A DNA stretch of 64,000 nucleotides, taken from positions 1-64,000 of the forward strand of contig NZ_JARRIR010000016.1 in the NCBI RefSeq assembly GCF_029601685.1. Reading direction: 5' to 3'. Made by a program: the position numbers and the translations under genes. Below are positions 17,770 through 26,503 of the stretch, in pieces. The notes beneath the pieces were generated by a model. That model had not been told where the DNA came from and made no database searches. It saw only the letters and a program-made list of their open reading frames with translations. Origin of the DNA: Metarhizobium sp017305935. Lineage in GTDB: Bacteria; Pseudomonadota; Alphaproteobacteria; Rhizobiales; Rhizobiaceae. Position 1 is the first letter of the stretch, and each line of letters begins with the position of its first letter.

Positions 17770-18504
17770 ATGGAGCCCCTGGCAGGAATAAAACCGGGAA
17801 CAGACATCGAGATGTCCGCAGCGGAGCGGAACGGCCCGCCGCTTCCGATGACATCTTCTGAAAAAGTAAATGCCGTGATCCATTATTATCGTGGCGAAAT
17901 GGGGCGCATGACAAGCTGGCGAGACCGCATCGACCGGACCTCCAACTGGGCCATCACCGTCGTGGCGGCATTGTTGTCGATCTCGCTGTCGACGCCGACG
18001 TCGCATCATGGGGTGATCCTGTTCGGCATGCTGATCGTTTCGCTTCTCCTGCTGATCGAGGCGCGCCGATACCGTTTCTTCGATGTCTATCGCAGTCGCG
18101 TCCGGCAACTCGAACGCTATTATTTCGCCCAGGCCTTGAGCCCGCAGGCCGAATTGAATGCCGACTGGGCCGCCGCAATCGCCCAGAGCCTGAGGAAGCC
18201 CACCTTCCTGATAAGCTACAGGGAAGCCCTGTTCCGGCGAATCCGTCGCAATTACACGTGGATGTATCTCATTCTGGTGCTCGCATGGGGGCTGAAGATT
18301 TCTTCGCCGAAATTGCTGCCGGACGACACGGGCGCCGAAGTCGTCAGCCGTTGGAGCGACCTGATCGGCAATGCCGCGCTGGGGCCTGTCAGTGGATGGA
18401 TCGTCCTGGCCAGCGTGGGCGCTCTCTATGCGATGATCGTTACGGCGTCCTTCTACCGCGAACACGCCGATGACGAATTCGCGATCGGAGATGCACACGT
18501 CTAG
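17770..18504 (+). CDS. DUF2270 integral membrane protein
   Basis: 244 aa from ATG 17770 (GAGG 9 nt upstream); ATG 17755 would add five residues. Four hydrophobic segments are visible: WAITVVAALLSISLS, GVILFGMLIVSLLLLIEA, WMYLILVLAWGLKIS and GWIVLASVGALYAMIVTA. The strongly conserved ARRYRFFDVYRSRVRQLER loop identifies DUF2270. The biochemical role is not established. The gene lies back to back with the antiporter-Usp gene across a 251-bp gap, so a shared role in ion or pH stress is plausible but inferred. Confidence 0.85.
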   Translation: MEPLAGIKPGTDIEMSAAERNGPPLPMTSSEKVNAVIHYYRGEMGRMTSWRDRIDRTSNWAITVVAALLSISLSTPTSHHGVILFGMLIVSLLLLIEARRYRFFDVYRSRVRQLERYYFAQALSPQAELNADWAAAIAQSLRKPTFLISYREALFRRIRRNYTWMYLILVLAWGLKISSPKLLPDDTGAEVVSRWSDLIGNAALGPVSGWIVLASVGALYAMIVTASFYREHADDEFAIGDAHV

Positions 18505-18635
18505 GTGGCCTGACCGACCGCGAAGGAGCCGCCGACAATGCCGAGACCGGCAAGCAGGATGAACTGCGCCTCGCTCAGCCCGAAATGCTGATTGATGTGG
18601 AGGCGAAAGTGGATATCCTCAGCACCGTGGCCGGT
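18501..18635 (-). pseudogene. Short remnant of an unidentified protein C-terminus
   Basis: On the minus strand a frame of 44 codons runs from just after a TAA (18636-18638) to TAG at 18501-18503. It reads GHGAEDIHFRLHINQ, then a membrane-like FILLAGLGIVGGSFAVG. It has no start codon or ribosome site, and lies between two convergent genes. The smooth hydrophobic stretch and GC3-rich codons look like former coding sequence. I do not recognise the family. Confidence 0.3.
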
Positions 18636-18651
18636 TTACGACGAGCGACTG

Positions 18652-19719
18652 TCAGAAAACCAAAAGCGAGTCGGGCGCAATCGAAAACCTGACCGTGTCT
18701 GCGCTATCGGGCAGCGGCTCGTCGAGGACTGCCACAAGAAGCTCCTCCAGTCCTTCAACCCGTAGACCGACCTTCTCGCATGCACCGAGAAATATCCGTT
18801 CTTCGATCCGGCCGGAATATTCGCCAAGATTCGGTGATATCCTGATGGCCTGGGGGCGAACATAGAGCCTGCGCGCATCTGCGCGCCGGACTGCGTGCGG
18901 AAGGGCGAACCCACCGATCGCCGTCTCGAAGCATCCGTTTTGCCAGAAGCCCGGTATCGTGTTGAAGGCGCAGAAGAATTCCGCCACATAAGCACTTTCC
19001 GGGCGGAAATAGATATCGCGTGGCGTTCCTATCTGAGCGACCTCGCCTGCCCGCATCAGCACGACGCGGTCGCCGGAAGACAATGCTTCCTCCGGATCGT
19101 GGGTCACGATGACAACGGTCGCCCCCGTTGTGCGCAGGAGAGAAAGCATTTCGGCGCGCACGCGGTCGCGCATTCCTTGATCGAGATTGGAAAAGGGCTC
19201 GTCGAGCAGCACCACCGAGGGCTTTGGCGCAATTGCGCGGGCGAGCGCAACCCGCTGCTGCTCGCCGCCGGAAAGCGTATGCGGAAAGCGGTCCTTCAAA
19301 TGCAGGATGCCCACTCGCTCCATGATATCGCAGGCCGTTGCAAGAGCTTCGCGCCGCGGGCGGCTTTTCAGGCCGAAAAGGATGTTGTCGCAAATCGAGA
19401 GATGGGGAAACAGGGCATAATCCTGAAAGACGAAGCCGACGCCACGGCGTTCGGGTTCGACAAAGCGGCTGCTTCCGTCAACAACCTGGCCAGCGAGAAA
19501 CACGCTCCCGGTATCCACGGTCTCCACACCGGCAATGATGCGCAGAAGCGTGGACTTGCCACAGCCGGAGTGTCCGACCAGCGACACGACCTCTCCGCTG
19601 GCGATCTCCAGGGAAATGCCTCGGAGGGCAGCGTTGACGCCGAACGTCCGGCCGACGCCCTCAAGCCGTATGGCGGGTGCAGGTGACATGCGCATTGCAT
19701 CTCCGGGATTGGAGTTCAT
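18652..19719 (-). CDS. fbpC: Ferric iron ABC importer, ATP-binding protein (FbpC/AfuC type)
   Basis: 355 aa. Complete ABC ATPase: Walker A GHSGCGKS near residues 49-56, Q-loop FVFQDYALFPHL, signature LSGGEQQR, Walker B VVLLDEP, and H-loop VTHDPEEAL. A C-terminal regulatory OB-like domain (from ~240, RLYVRPQAIRI) is typical of the FbpC/PotA/MalK group. It powers Fe3+ import with the permease encoded immediately upstream; the ATG overlaps the permease stop (ATGA). The binding protein upstream has paired tyrosines, which supports ferric iron rather than spermidine or sulfate. Confidence 0.88.
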   Translation of the reverse strand: MNSNPGDAMRMSPAPAIRLEGVGRTFGVNAALRGISLEIASGEVVSLVGHSGCGKSTLLRIIAGVETVDTGSVFLAGQVVDGSSRFVEPERRGVGFVFQDYALFPHLSICDNILFGLKSRPRREALATACDIMERVGILHLKDRFPHTLSGGEQQRVALARAIAPKPSVVLLDEPFSNLDQGMRDRVRAEMLSLLRTTGATVVIVTHDPEEALSSGDRVVLMRAGEVAQIGTPRDIYFRPESAYVAEFFCAFNTIPGFWQNGCFETAIGGFALPHAVRRADARRLYVRPQAIRISPNLGEYSGRIEERIFLGACEKVGLRVEGLEELLVAVLDEPLPDSADTVRFSIAPDSLLVF

Positions 19720-21419
19720 CGTGGAGACGCCTCATCGAGACTACGGGCCTGGTTGCGTCCCACGCGCGAAAGCAGAATGACCGGCAGAACCGAAACGGCG
19801 ACAATCGCAAGTGCGGCAATGGAGGCTTCCTCATAGGTGCCCCTGGCCGCCTCGCCGTAGAGATGGGTGGCGAAGGTCTCGACATTCAGCGGACGCAGCA
19901 GAAGCGTGGCCGGCAATTCCTTGACGCAATCCACGAAGACGAGAAGGGCCGCCGCCGACAGCGCGGTTTTCGACAGCGGCAGATGCACATGCCTGAACGT
20001 GCCGGCGGACGACTGGCCCAGCGTCCGCGAGGCATGATCCAGCGACAGGGAAATGCGGGAAAGCCCCACCTCGACGCCACCGGCGGAAATCGCCATGAAA
20101 CGCACCGTCAGCGCGTAGATGATGGCCGCGCCGGAACCCATAAACAACAGGCCGGTGGAAACGCCGAACCAGTCCAGCGCGGTTTGATCGATGAAACGGT
20201 CGAAGCCGGCCAGTACGATCAGCACGCCGATGGCCACGACGGTGCCGGGTGCGGCATAGCCCATGACGGACAGGCGCAGGATGACGGTGGACTGGATTCC
20301 GGGACGGATGCGGGCCGCATAGGCGACGACGAAGCCCAGGAGCATGGTCACGACCGTCGCGACGGTGGCGATAACGATCGTGTTCACCGCCTCGTCCTGA
20401 ATGCGTGGCGACAATCCCGCGAATTGGTAGCGCTTCCATGCCTCGTCCGCGAGGTAGAGAAAGGGTGCAACGAAGCCCAGGAGGACGGGCATGATACCCA
20501 CCGCAAAGAAGAGCATGCCCCGTAGCGGCGCCACGCTGGTCGCCAGAAACTTGCGGCTGCGACGAGCATCGGTCATGTAGCGCTGCCTTCTGCGCGCCCG
20601 GCGCTCCAGGCCGACAAGCGCCACCACAATCAGCAGCAGGGCCAGAGCGATCTGCGCGGCGCCGGGCAGATCCGTGCGGGTAATCCACGTGGTGTAGATG
20701 GAGACGGTCATCGTCCGTACGCCCAGAAATTCGGCCGCCCCGACATCGTTCAGCGTTTCCATCAGGGCCAGTGCGACGCCGATGGCGACGGCGGGTCGCG
20801 CCATGGGCAGCGCGACATGCCAGAAGATCGCGCGACGCGAGACGCCCAGCGTTCTGGCGGCATCGACCAGATTGCCGGACTGGGTCAGGAACATCGCGCG
20901 CGTCGGAATATAAACATAGGGATAAAGGACGAAACCGAACAGAACGATGCAGCCGGTCATCGAACGGATATCCGGCAGACGGAACTGGCGCGGACTTTCA
21001 TAGCCGAGCACCCAGCGGATCGCTCCCTGCACCGAGCCGATCGGGTGAAGAATGTCGAGATAGGCATAGGCGATGATGTAGGTGGGTACCGCCAGCGGCA
21101 GAAGCAGCGCCCATTCCAGAAGGCGCCGGCCCGGAAAATCATAGGCCGTGACCATCCATGCCGTGGTCGTGCCGATGAGCGCGGCCAGACAGCCGACGCC
21201 GGCAAGCAGGATCAGCGTATCGACCAGCGCCACGGGCAGAATGGTGGAAAACAGGTGTGCCCAGAGTCCGGCCGATCCCTTCATGGCCTCAAGCAGCAGG
21301 CCATAGACCGGAACGACAACGACAAGCCCCGCCAGCAGCGCGGCAAGCAGCCAGGCTTTTCCGGAGCGGCCGGTCCGGCGTGCAGCCGGGAGCCCAGTGG
21401 CCCGCGAGTGGAAGTGCAT
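19716..21419 (-). CDS. fbpB: Ferric iron ABC importer, permease (FbpB/AfuB type)
   Basis: 567 aa from ATG 21419 (a TTG two codons earlier is also in frame). It is a fused permease with two six-helix halves, each with its own EAA loop that docks on the ATPase: DAARTLGVSRRAIFWHVALP in the first half and DHASRTLGQSSAGTFRHVHL in the second. This duplicated single-polypeptide form is characteristic of SfuB/FbpB/AfuB iron permeases. It forms the transmembrane channel for Fe3+ delivered by the binding protein 136 bp upstream. The stop overlaps the ATPase start. Confidence 0.9.
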   Translation of the reverse strand: MHFHSRATGLPAARRTGRSGKAWLLAALLAGLVVVVPVYGLLLEAMKGSAGLWAHLFSTILPVALVDTLILLAGVGCLAALIGTTTAWMVTAYDFPGRRLLEWALLLPLAVPTYIIAYAYLDILHPIGSVQGAIRWVLGYESPRQFRLPDIRSMTGCIVLFGFVLYPYVYIPTRAMFLTQSGNLVDAARTLGVSRRAIFWHVALPMARPAVAIGVALALMETLNDVGAAEFLGVRTMTVSIYTTWITRTDLPGAAQIALALLLIVVALVGLERRARRRQRYMTDARRSRKFLATSVAPLRGMLFFAVGIMPVLLGFVAPFLYLADEAWKRYQFAGLSPRIQDEAVNTIVIATVATVVTMLLGFVVAYAARIRPGIQSTVILRLSVMGYAAPGTVVAIGVLIVLAGFDRFIDQTALDWFGVSTGLLFMGSGAAIIYALTVRFMAISAGGVEVGLSRISLSLDHASRTLGQSSAGTFRHVHLPLSKTALSAAALLVFVDCVKELPATLLLRPLNVETFATHLYGEAARGTYEEASIAALAIVAVSVLPVILLSRVGRNQARSLDEASPR

Positions 21420-21555
21420 AAGCAACGTCCATCATCTGTGAGAACGGCGTCCCCGCCCATCCTTGAGGAGACGCCTTCTGTCCGGTTAGATCGTGCCGTG
21501 CATGCGGCAACAGGCTGAGGTACGGTTAAGCGAACCTGAAAGATCCGCGCCGCGT

Positions 21556-22578
21556 TTAGTTGTCGAAGCCGACCTTGTCTACGAGCTCGCTCGCCTGTTT
21601 GCGATGGCTGACGATCTCGGAAAGCGGCTTGTTGTCGATCTTGAGCACGCCGAACGCCGCGATGATCGGATCGGCAGCGACACCCGCCTTGACCGGGTAT
21701 TCGTAATTGGCTTCGGCATAGATCTTCTGGGCTTCGTCGGAGACGAGATATTCCAGGAACTTCACGGCTTCGGCCTTATTGGGGGAATTCTTGGCGACGG
21801 CCGCGCCGCTGATATTCACCTGCGTCCCGCCGTCCTTGAATGTCGGCAGCAGCACCTTGATGGCCTCGGCCCACTTGACCTGCTCCTCGCCGCCCTTGCC
21901 GGATTTCATCAAGCCGACATAGTACGAATTGGCGATGCCGATGTCGCAGATGCCGCCGAGGATGTCCTTTGCTACGTCACGGTCGCCGCCGGCTGCCTTG
22001 CGCGCCAGGTTGGCCTTCACGCCTGCCAGCCATTTTTCGGTTTCTTCGGCGCCATGGTGCGCGATGTAATCGGCAAAGAGCGCCGTGTTGTAGGGGTGCT
22101 GGCCGGAACGGATGCAGACTTTGCCTTTCCATTTCGGATCGGCCAGATCCTCGTAGTTGAAGGACGCGAGATCGAGATCCTTGGCGGCGTAAAGCACGCG
22201 GGCACGGTAGGAGAGACCAAACCAATGCCCCTTGCCATCACGCAACTCCGCCGGAACGGCGCCGGTCAAGACCGAGGACTCGATCGGCTGGGTCACGCCC
22301 TTGTCGGTGAGATCGACCAGATTGCCGGCGTCGACGGTCATCAGGATATCAGCCGGCGAGCTGGCGCCTTCGGACGCAACCCGCTCGGCAAGGCCGTCCT
22401 TCATGAAAACCGTGTTGACCTTGGTGCCGGTCGACTTCGTATAGGCTTCGACAAGCGGTGCGATCAGGGCCGGCTCGCGAGTCGTATAGAGGTTGATTTC
22501 GGCGGCCGATGCCAATGTCGGCGCGGCAAAGACCGAAGTGGCAAGAAGAAGCGACTTTACAAGGGCCTTGGCTTTCAT
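21556..22578 (-). CDS. fbpA: Ferric iron-binding periplasmic protein (FbpA/FutA type)
   Basis: 340 aa from ATG 22578, chosen because GGGGAG lies 6 nt upstream and a standard signal peptide follows (KSLLLATSVFAAPTLASAAE); an in-frame ATG 198 bp upstream lies inside the response-regulator gene. The mature part begins INLYTTREPALIAPLVEAY, as in FutA/FbpA transferrin-like proteins. The adjacent tyrosines in GIANSYYVGLM are the usual Fe3+ ligands, with a further candidate Tyr early in the protein. It delivers Fe3+ to the permease encoded downstream. It is transcribed in the same direction as the upstream two-component genes but separated by 170 bp with its own likely promoter. Confidence 0.92.
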   Translation of the reverse strand: MKAKALVKSLLLATSVFAAPTLASAAEINLYTTREPALIAPLVEAYTKSTGTKVNTVFMKDGLAERVASEGASSPADILMTVDAGNLVDLTDKGVTQPIESSVLTGAVPAELRDGKGHWFGLSYRARVLYAAKDLDLASFNYEDLADPKWKGKVCIRSGQHPYNTALFADYIAHHGAEETEKWLAGVKANLARKAAGGDRDVAKDILGGICDIGIANSYYVGLMKSGKGGEEQVKWAEAIKVLLPTFKDGGTQVNISGAAVAKNSPNKAEAVKFLEYLVSDEAQKIYAEANYEYPVKAGVAADPIIAAFGVLKIDNKPLSEIVSHRKQASELVDKVGFDN

Positions 22579-22635
22579 AGAGAACTCCCCGGATAAGGGC
22601 CAGAAGGGCATAGCGCATCGACTGGCCGGTGTTGC

Positions 22636-22698
22636 GATACGGATTTCGACGATCTGCCGAAATCCTGCCATCCACACTCCACTTATCGGGATACGGAT
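22636..22698. promoter_or_regulatory. Direct repeats upstream of the iron-binding protein gene
   Basis: GATACGGAT occurs at 22636-22644 and again at 22690-22698. The inverted core TCCGTAT lies at 22721-22727 inside the neighbouring hairpin. All are in the 170-bp gap between the response-regulator stop and the iron-binding protein start. They are candidate regulator sites, for example for the adjacent LuxR-type response regulator. Assignment is speculative. Confidence 0.35.
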
Positions 22699-22700
22699 GA

Positions 22701-22738
22701 ACAGGCTATGCGGACCAAGGTCCGTATTCGGAGCCTGT
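22701..22738 (-). terminator. Terminator-like hairpin after the response regulator
   Basis: Outer arms ACAGGCT (22701-22707) and AGCCTGT (22732-22738) enclose a perfect inner stem CGGACC-aa-GGTCCG. The structure starts about 10 bp beyond the response-regulator stop and has no clear U-tract. Confidence 0.45.
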
Positions 22739-22748
22739 CTCCATGCCT

Positions 22749-23441
22749 TCAACGCCGTCCGTTGTCGTGTTGCCACTCGCGCATCAACAGCGCGGCTTCG
22801 GTACGATTGCGGACTTCGAGTTTCTTCAGGATGCGCGTCATCACATGCTTGATCGACTTTTCCTGAAGCGAAAGAAATCGTGCGACTTCCTTGTTGCTGT
22901 AACCTTCGGCGACGAGTGCCAGAATCTGCTCCTCGCGCGGCGTGAGACGGGGTAGCGACGCTCTGGCCTGCCCGTCTCCCGTCTGGCTGGCGCTCGCCGG
23001 CCGGTCGGTCATTTGGGAGAGAACACGCGACGCCAGCCCGGGGGAGACGATCGTATCGCCGCCCGCGACACGCCGGAGAACGCTCACCAGAAATCCCGCA
23101 TCCACGCCTTTCAGCACATAGCCTTTCGCGCCGGCCTTCAATGCTTCGAACACATCGTTGTCGTCCTCGGAGGCCGTGAGCACCACGATGGACGCGTCGC
23201 CGTCGAGATCGCGGATACCCCGGATCGCCGCGTGTCCCCCGCCCGGCATGGACAGGTCAAGCAGGCTGATGTCCGGCCGCGCGCGCTGATAGATGGAGAT
23301 CGCATCCCCGGCATTCGCCCCCTCTGCGACGATCACGATCCCGCCCTCATCCTCCAAACCGCGGACGACACCCATGCGGAACATCGGGTGGTCGTCGACG
23401 ATGGCGACGCGCAGCGGTTCCCTTTCTTCCCCGGTCATCAT
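22749..23441 (-). CDS. Two-component response regulator, NarL/LuxR type
   Basis: 230 aa. The receiver domain spans residues ~9-125, with acidic pocket VAIVDDHP, phospho-acceptor Asp in ISLLDLSMPGG (about residue 60) and Lys in AKGYVLKG. A LuxR-type helix-turn-helix occupies ~160-222 (LTPREEQILALVAEGYSNKEVARFL, then SIKHVMTRILKKL). It pairs with the histidine kinase whose stop overlaps its ATG by 4 bp. The gene sits just upstream of the ferric iron importer on the same strand, so that importer is a plausible target, but this is inferred from position only. Confidence 0.92.
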   Translation of the reverse strand: MMTGEEREPLRVAIVDDHPMFRMGVVRGLEDEGGIVIVAEGANAGDAISIYQRARPDISLLDLSMPGGGHAAIRGIRDLDGDASIVVLTASEDDNDVFEALKAGAKGYVLKGVDAGFLVSVLRRVAGGDTIVSPGLASRVLSQMTDRPASASQTGDGQARASLPRLTPREEQILALVAEGYSNKEVARFLSLQEKSIKHVMTRILKKLEVRNRTEAALLMREWQHDNGRR

Positions 23442-24835
23442 GGCAACGTCATTTTCACGGCCGTTCCACCCGTGGGATTGCTGAGGATTTCCATTCGTCC
23501 TCCAAGACTTGCTATGCGCTCCTCCAGGCCGGAAAGGCCAAGGCCCTCGTCATGCCTGCGAGGCGTGAAGCCTATACCATTGTCCTCGACCACGACAACG
23601 ATCTCCCCTTGTTGCGGCTTCACCGAGACCCTGATCCAGCTCGATCTGGCGTGCCGGGAGGCATTGCTCAGGGTTTCCTGAAGGAAGCGATAGATGCAGA
23701 TCCTCGCGCCCTGGCTCTTGACGTCGACGTCCGAAATCTCGGCGCCTATTGTCGCGCCCGAGTGGAGTTCGTGCGCCCTGATCGCCCTGAGCGCCACGTC
23801 CCGGCCGGACAGGCCGTTCAACTCCGGCAGCCGAAGGTCGCGGCAGATGTTGCGGATCTCGTCTATCGCATCCTGAATCGACAGGCGGATAAGATCCTCG
23901 TCGTCCTTTCGCCCCTTGCCTTTGCGTATTGCTTCTAGACGCATGATCGCGAACCCCAGATGTTGCGCGGGGCCGTCATGAAGGTCGGAGGAGATTCGCC
24001 GCACATAACGTTCGTTGAGAGCCACGGTTCGTTGCGAGGCCTCATCCACGCGACGCCGCAAGCCGGTATTCACCTCGAGAATCTGGGAAAGCTCGCGAAC
24101 CTGGCTGTCCAGCATTCTCCTCTGGCGCTCGATCTGCGCGCTTGCCCGGGCGACGATCAGGAAGAGAACCGCCAGCATTCCCATCGTGACGCCACCGACG
24201 ACCAGCCAGCTATGAAACTGTGAGCGCCGCAGATCGGTGAGGATCTCGCTGGATTGTTCATAGAATTCCGCAACCGCGACCACTTTGCCCGTCTCGGCAT
24301 CCCGGATCGGGCTGTGAATTTCAAGGAATGGAAGTCCGCTGTTCCGCTCGAAGGCGTGCTCTTCTCCGCGCAATGGATCGAATTCCGCCGTCACGGTTCC
24401 GGCCAGGGCGTTGCGTAACGACGCCTGAGGCGGAAAGGTTTTCCCGATCAGTTCGGGATCGGTGCTGAACGCCACCCTGGTATCGATCCAGATCTTGAAC
24501 GAGAAAATCCGGCTGGCCAGTGGCCCGCTATGGATGGCGGCGTTGAGTTTGTCGCGTGCCGGCGCATCCAGCAAGGTCTGACCGGACAGATCCTGGATGA
24601 GCGGGGAAATTATGCTGTCGACAAACAAGGCGGTCGCGTCCGCCCTGTTTTGCAGGATCGCCTCCTCGATGTTTTCCGAAACCCAGAAGCCGATGCTCAA
24701 CATGCCGACGAGAAGAACGGGCACGGACGCAAGCGCGAACTGCCAAGCATGGGAAAGCCGGCGCCACCACGCAAATTCCGGTATCCAGCTTCCCGTCAAT
24801 GCCGGTCGATTAAAAGTGATTGGCGATGATTCCAC
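23438..24835 (-). CDS. Sensor histidine kinase, HisKA_3 class
   Basis: 465 aa from a GTG start with GGAGG 5 nt upstream. Helix 1 is at about residues 33-52 (FALASVPVLLVGMLSIGFWV). A periplasmic domain of ~165 residues follows, containing ESS-type sensor text (HSPIRDAETGKVVAVAEFYEQ). Helix 2 is at about 218-238, then a coiled coil. The phospho-acceptor His is in RISSDLHDGPAQHLGFA, the HisKA_3 dimerisation motif, and the HATPase_c boxes are VVVEDNGIGF and GLGLSGLEERI. This is the NarX/DegS-like class that pairs with LuxR-type regulators. The periplasmic region resembles small-molecule (Cache-like) sensors, but the ligand is unknown. Confidence 0.9.
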   Translation of the reverse strand: MESSPITFNRPALTGSWIPEFAWWRRLSHAWQFALASVPVLLVGMLSIGFWVSENIEEAILQNRADATALFVDSIISPLIQDLSGQTLLDAPARDKLNAAIHSGPLASRIFSFKIWIDTRVAFSTDPELIGKTFPPQASLRNALAGTVTAEFDPLRGEEHAFERNSGLPFLEIHSPIRDAETGKVVAVAEFYEQSSEILTDLRRSQFHSWLVVGGVTMGMLAVLFLIVARASAQIERQRRMLDSQVRELSQILEVNTGLRRRVDEASQRTVALNERYVRRISSDLHDGPAQHLGFAIMRLEAIRKGKGRKDDEDLIRLSIQDAIDEIRNICRDLRLPELNGLSGRDVALRAIRAHELHSGATIGAEISDVDVKSQGARICIYRFLQETLSNASRHARSSWIRVSVKPQQGEIVVVVEDNGIGFTPRRHDEGLGLSGLEERIASLGGRMEILSNPTGGTAVKMTLP

Positions 24836-25014
24836 TATCCCCTCCCAACCGATGCCATAACGCCTGAATATCCGACAAGGCCTGTCGGGACCAGCCTGCC
24901 CGCCGGATATGCGATGGGAAGAAGTCTTCGCTGCTGGGTAATCCTTATGCGCGAGGGAGCAGTCTGCAGATGCAGGTCTCCGTCCCTAAATGCCTGCCGG
25001 GTGTCAGGGAGACT

Positions 25015-25260
25015 CTACTTCAGCATCTCGATGATCGCGTCGATATCCTTGCAATCCTGTTCAGAGGGCTGGGATCCCGCCCGGGCGCCGATAGCCATCG
25101 CGGCGGCATGGGCCGACTTGACCCGGCGATCATTGCCGGAGACTGGTCCTGCATGAGCATGCGTGACGTCAGTTCCGCAACCTCGCCAGTACGGCGATTG
25201 AACGCCAATTCGGTGCAAGCCGCCGCCCCTTCCCGGTCGGCCTCCTGCCCTTCGGCGGCG
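25015..25260 (-). pseudogene. Frameshifted remnant of a small protein
   Basis: Two overlapping minus-strand frames each carry half of a coherent sequence. One reads AAACTELAFNRRTGEVAELTSRMLM then QDQSPAMIAG; the other continues RRVKSAHAAAMAIGARAG then SQPSEQDCKDIDAIIEMLK. A single-base shift near 25130 joins them into one protein of ~75 residues ending at 25015. There is no clear start, and the upstream part is in frame with the restored end of the neighbouring exported-protein gene. The family is unrecognised. Confidence 0.35.
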
Positions 25261-25271
25261 CTGGCGGAACC

Positions 25272-25816
25272 TCAGTCAGCCTCATGCAGGCTCACGGTCG
25301 AAACGGCAAGGTCGCAAGCGGGGCGAACCGCTCTGCCTTGTCTTCACGGTAGATACATTCGAAATTATAGGCTTTGCCGTCGCGTATGGTGAAGACGTAG
25401 CGATTGATCGCGACGTTTTTGAACCTTTTCCTGGTGAAGACCATATCGACGGCCGGCTGGCCGAGCATGGTCGTCATGGCCGCCGAATTGAACTTGATCG
25501 ACGGCAGAACCGCGATAGCCTTCGTGAACTCGTCGACGATGGCCTGGCGGTTCTGTTCGCTGACAGCCGGGATGTCGCCGGGATCGCGCGGCCCAAGGAA
25601 GGTGATGAGCACATCGCCGTTTTCCATGCTGGAGGCAGTGACGCCGGTCGCCTCGCCGGTCCCGTCGGCAAACATATGGTTCAATGTGAAGCCGTGCGGA
25701 TACTGGAAACTGTACGATCCATCGGCCGGTTCAAAGATCCGGGTCTCCTGCGCGAAACTCCCGCCGGGCGTGGAAAGAACGACGGCCAGTAACGCGGTAC
25801 GAAAGACGAAAGACAT
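25272..25816 (-). CDS. Exported protein of unknown function, probable frameshift near its end
   Basis: As read, the frame gives 174 aa and stops at 25292. A signal peptide (FRTALLAVVLSTPGGSFAQE) is followed by a soluble beta-rich domain: FEPADGSYSFQYPHGFTLN, VLITFLGPRDPGD, PAVDMVFTRKRFKN and YVFTIRDGKAYNFECIYRED. This pattern fits small periplasmic proteins that end in a conserved Cys segment. The last residues, FAPLATLPFRP, do not fit. Inserting one base near 25325 gives FAPACDLAVSTVSLHEAD and a stop at 25272-25274, which pairs a second Cys with the Cys of NFECIY. I extended the feature to that stop. A sequencing error or a genuine recent mutation would look the same. Function unknown. Confidence 0.65.
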
Positions 25817-26503
25817 GGGACTCCGTTCGGTAAGTAGCCTGCCAGAATGATAACGTTCCTCCCGAGCAGGTCTTCAGGTTTCATTGATGAAGGATCGATG
25901 ACGAGGCGGGCGTCAGTTCGATGCAATGGTCTCGTTGAGAGACCGGCCGCATGGACGTCCTGCGGTCCTGATTCTTATCATGAAACCGGCTTATATTTCC
26001 TGCCACTTCAAGATCAATGGCAAACCATTTTCAGCCATGGATCGAGATCTCGCATACCTTCCCTGCGGGGCGGCTGATATCGCCACGACACGCTGGATGA
26101 TGGCGCCGTCAGCCATTTCCGGGGCCAAATCGCGGGGCGGAACCGGGATGCATGAGGACCACGCCGCCAATGATGATTCGTCCCGCGTCCGGGTCCCAGG
26201 GCCGCGCGATCAGGCTGAGAAGCGCATGGGGCTCGCCCGGCCCGAGATCGATATCCACAGCAGGCACAGCCACGTTGCCGTTAAGCAACGTGCAGGACGA
26301 TTTCACCCGCGACGTTGCGATTTCTCAAATCCTTATTCGCTGCGTTTGCGGCCTGCCCTTCGCGATGGCCGTTGTCGTCCGGAAGTTGCGAACGGAATGA
26401 AACGATTTTTCGCTTTCCAGCACGATTTTGGAACGGCTTTGGCGGACATCGCAGCCCGGGCCGGGCATTAAAGTATTTAGTCTACAGATTTTATGGATTA
26501 AAG
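25817..26503. other. Decayed, gene-poor stretch
   Basis: Nothing intact is visible. Minus-strand positions 26109-26306 keep a 65-codon frame with PAVDIDLGPGEPHALL then LSLIARPWDPDAGRIIIGG. This reads like the start of an ABC ATPase with the Walker A segment deleted, followed by a stop. Other frames are low-complexity and unconvincing. An AT-rich tract at 26468-26505 may be a promoter for the genes to the right. Confidence 0.4.
26109..26306 (-). pseudogene. Possible ABC-ATPase remnant lacking Walker A
   Basis: The 65-codon frame matches the order of an ABC ATPase beginning: a strand with VDIDLGPGEPHALL, where GPNGAGKST would normally follow, then LSLIARPWDPDAGRIIIGG, the usual post-Walker helix and beta strand. 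The phosphate-binding loop is missing and the frame stops soon after, so it cannot be functional. The resemblance is by eye only. Confidence 0.3.
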
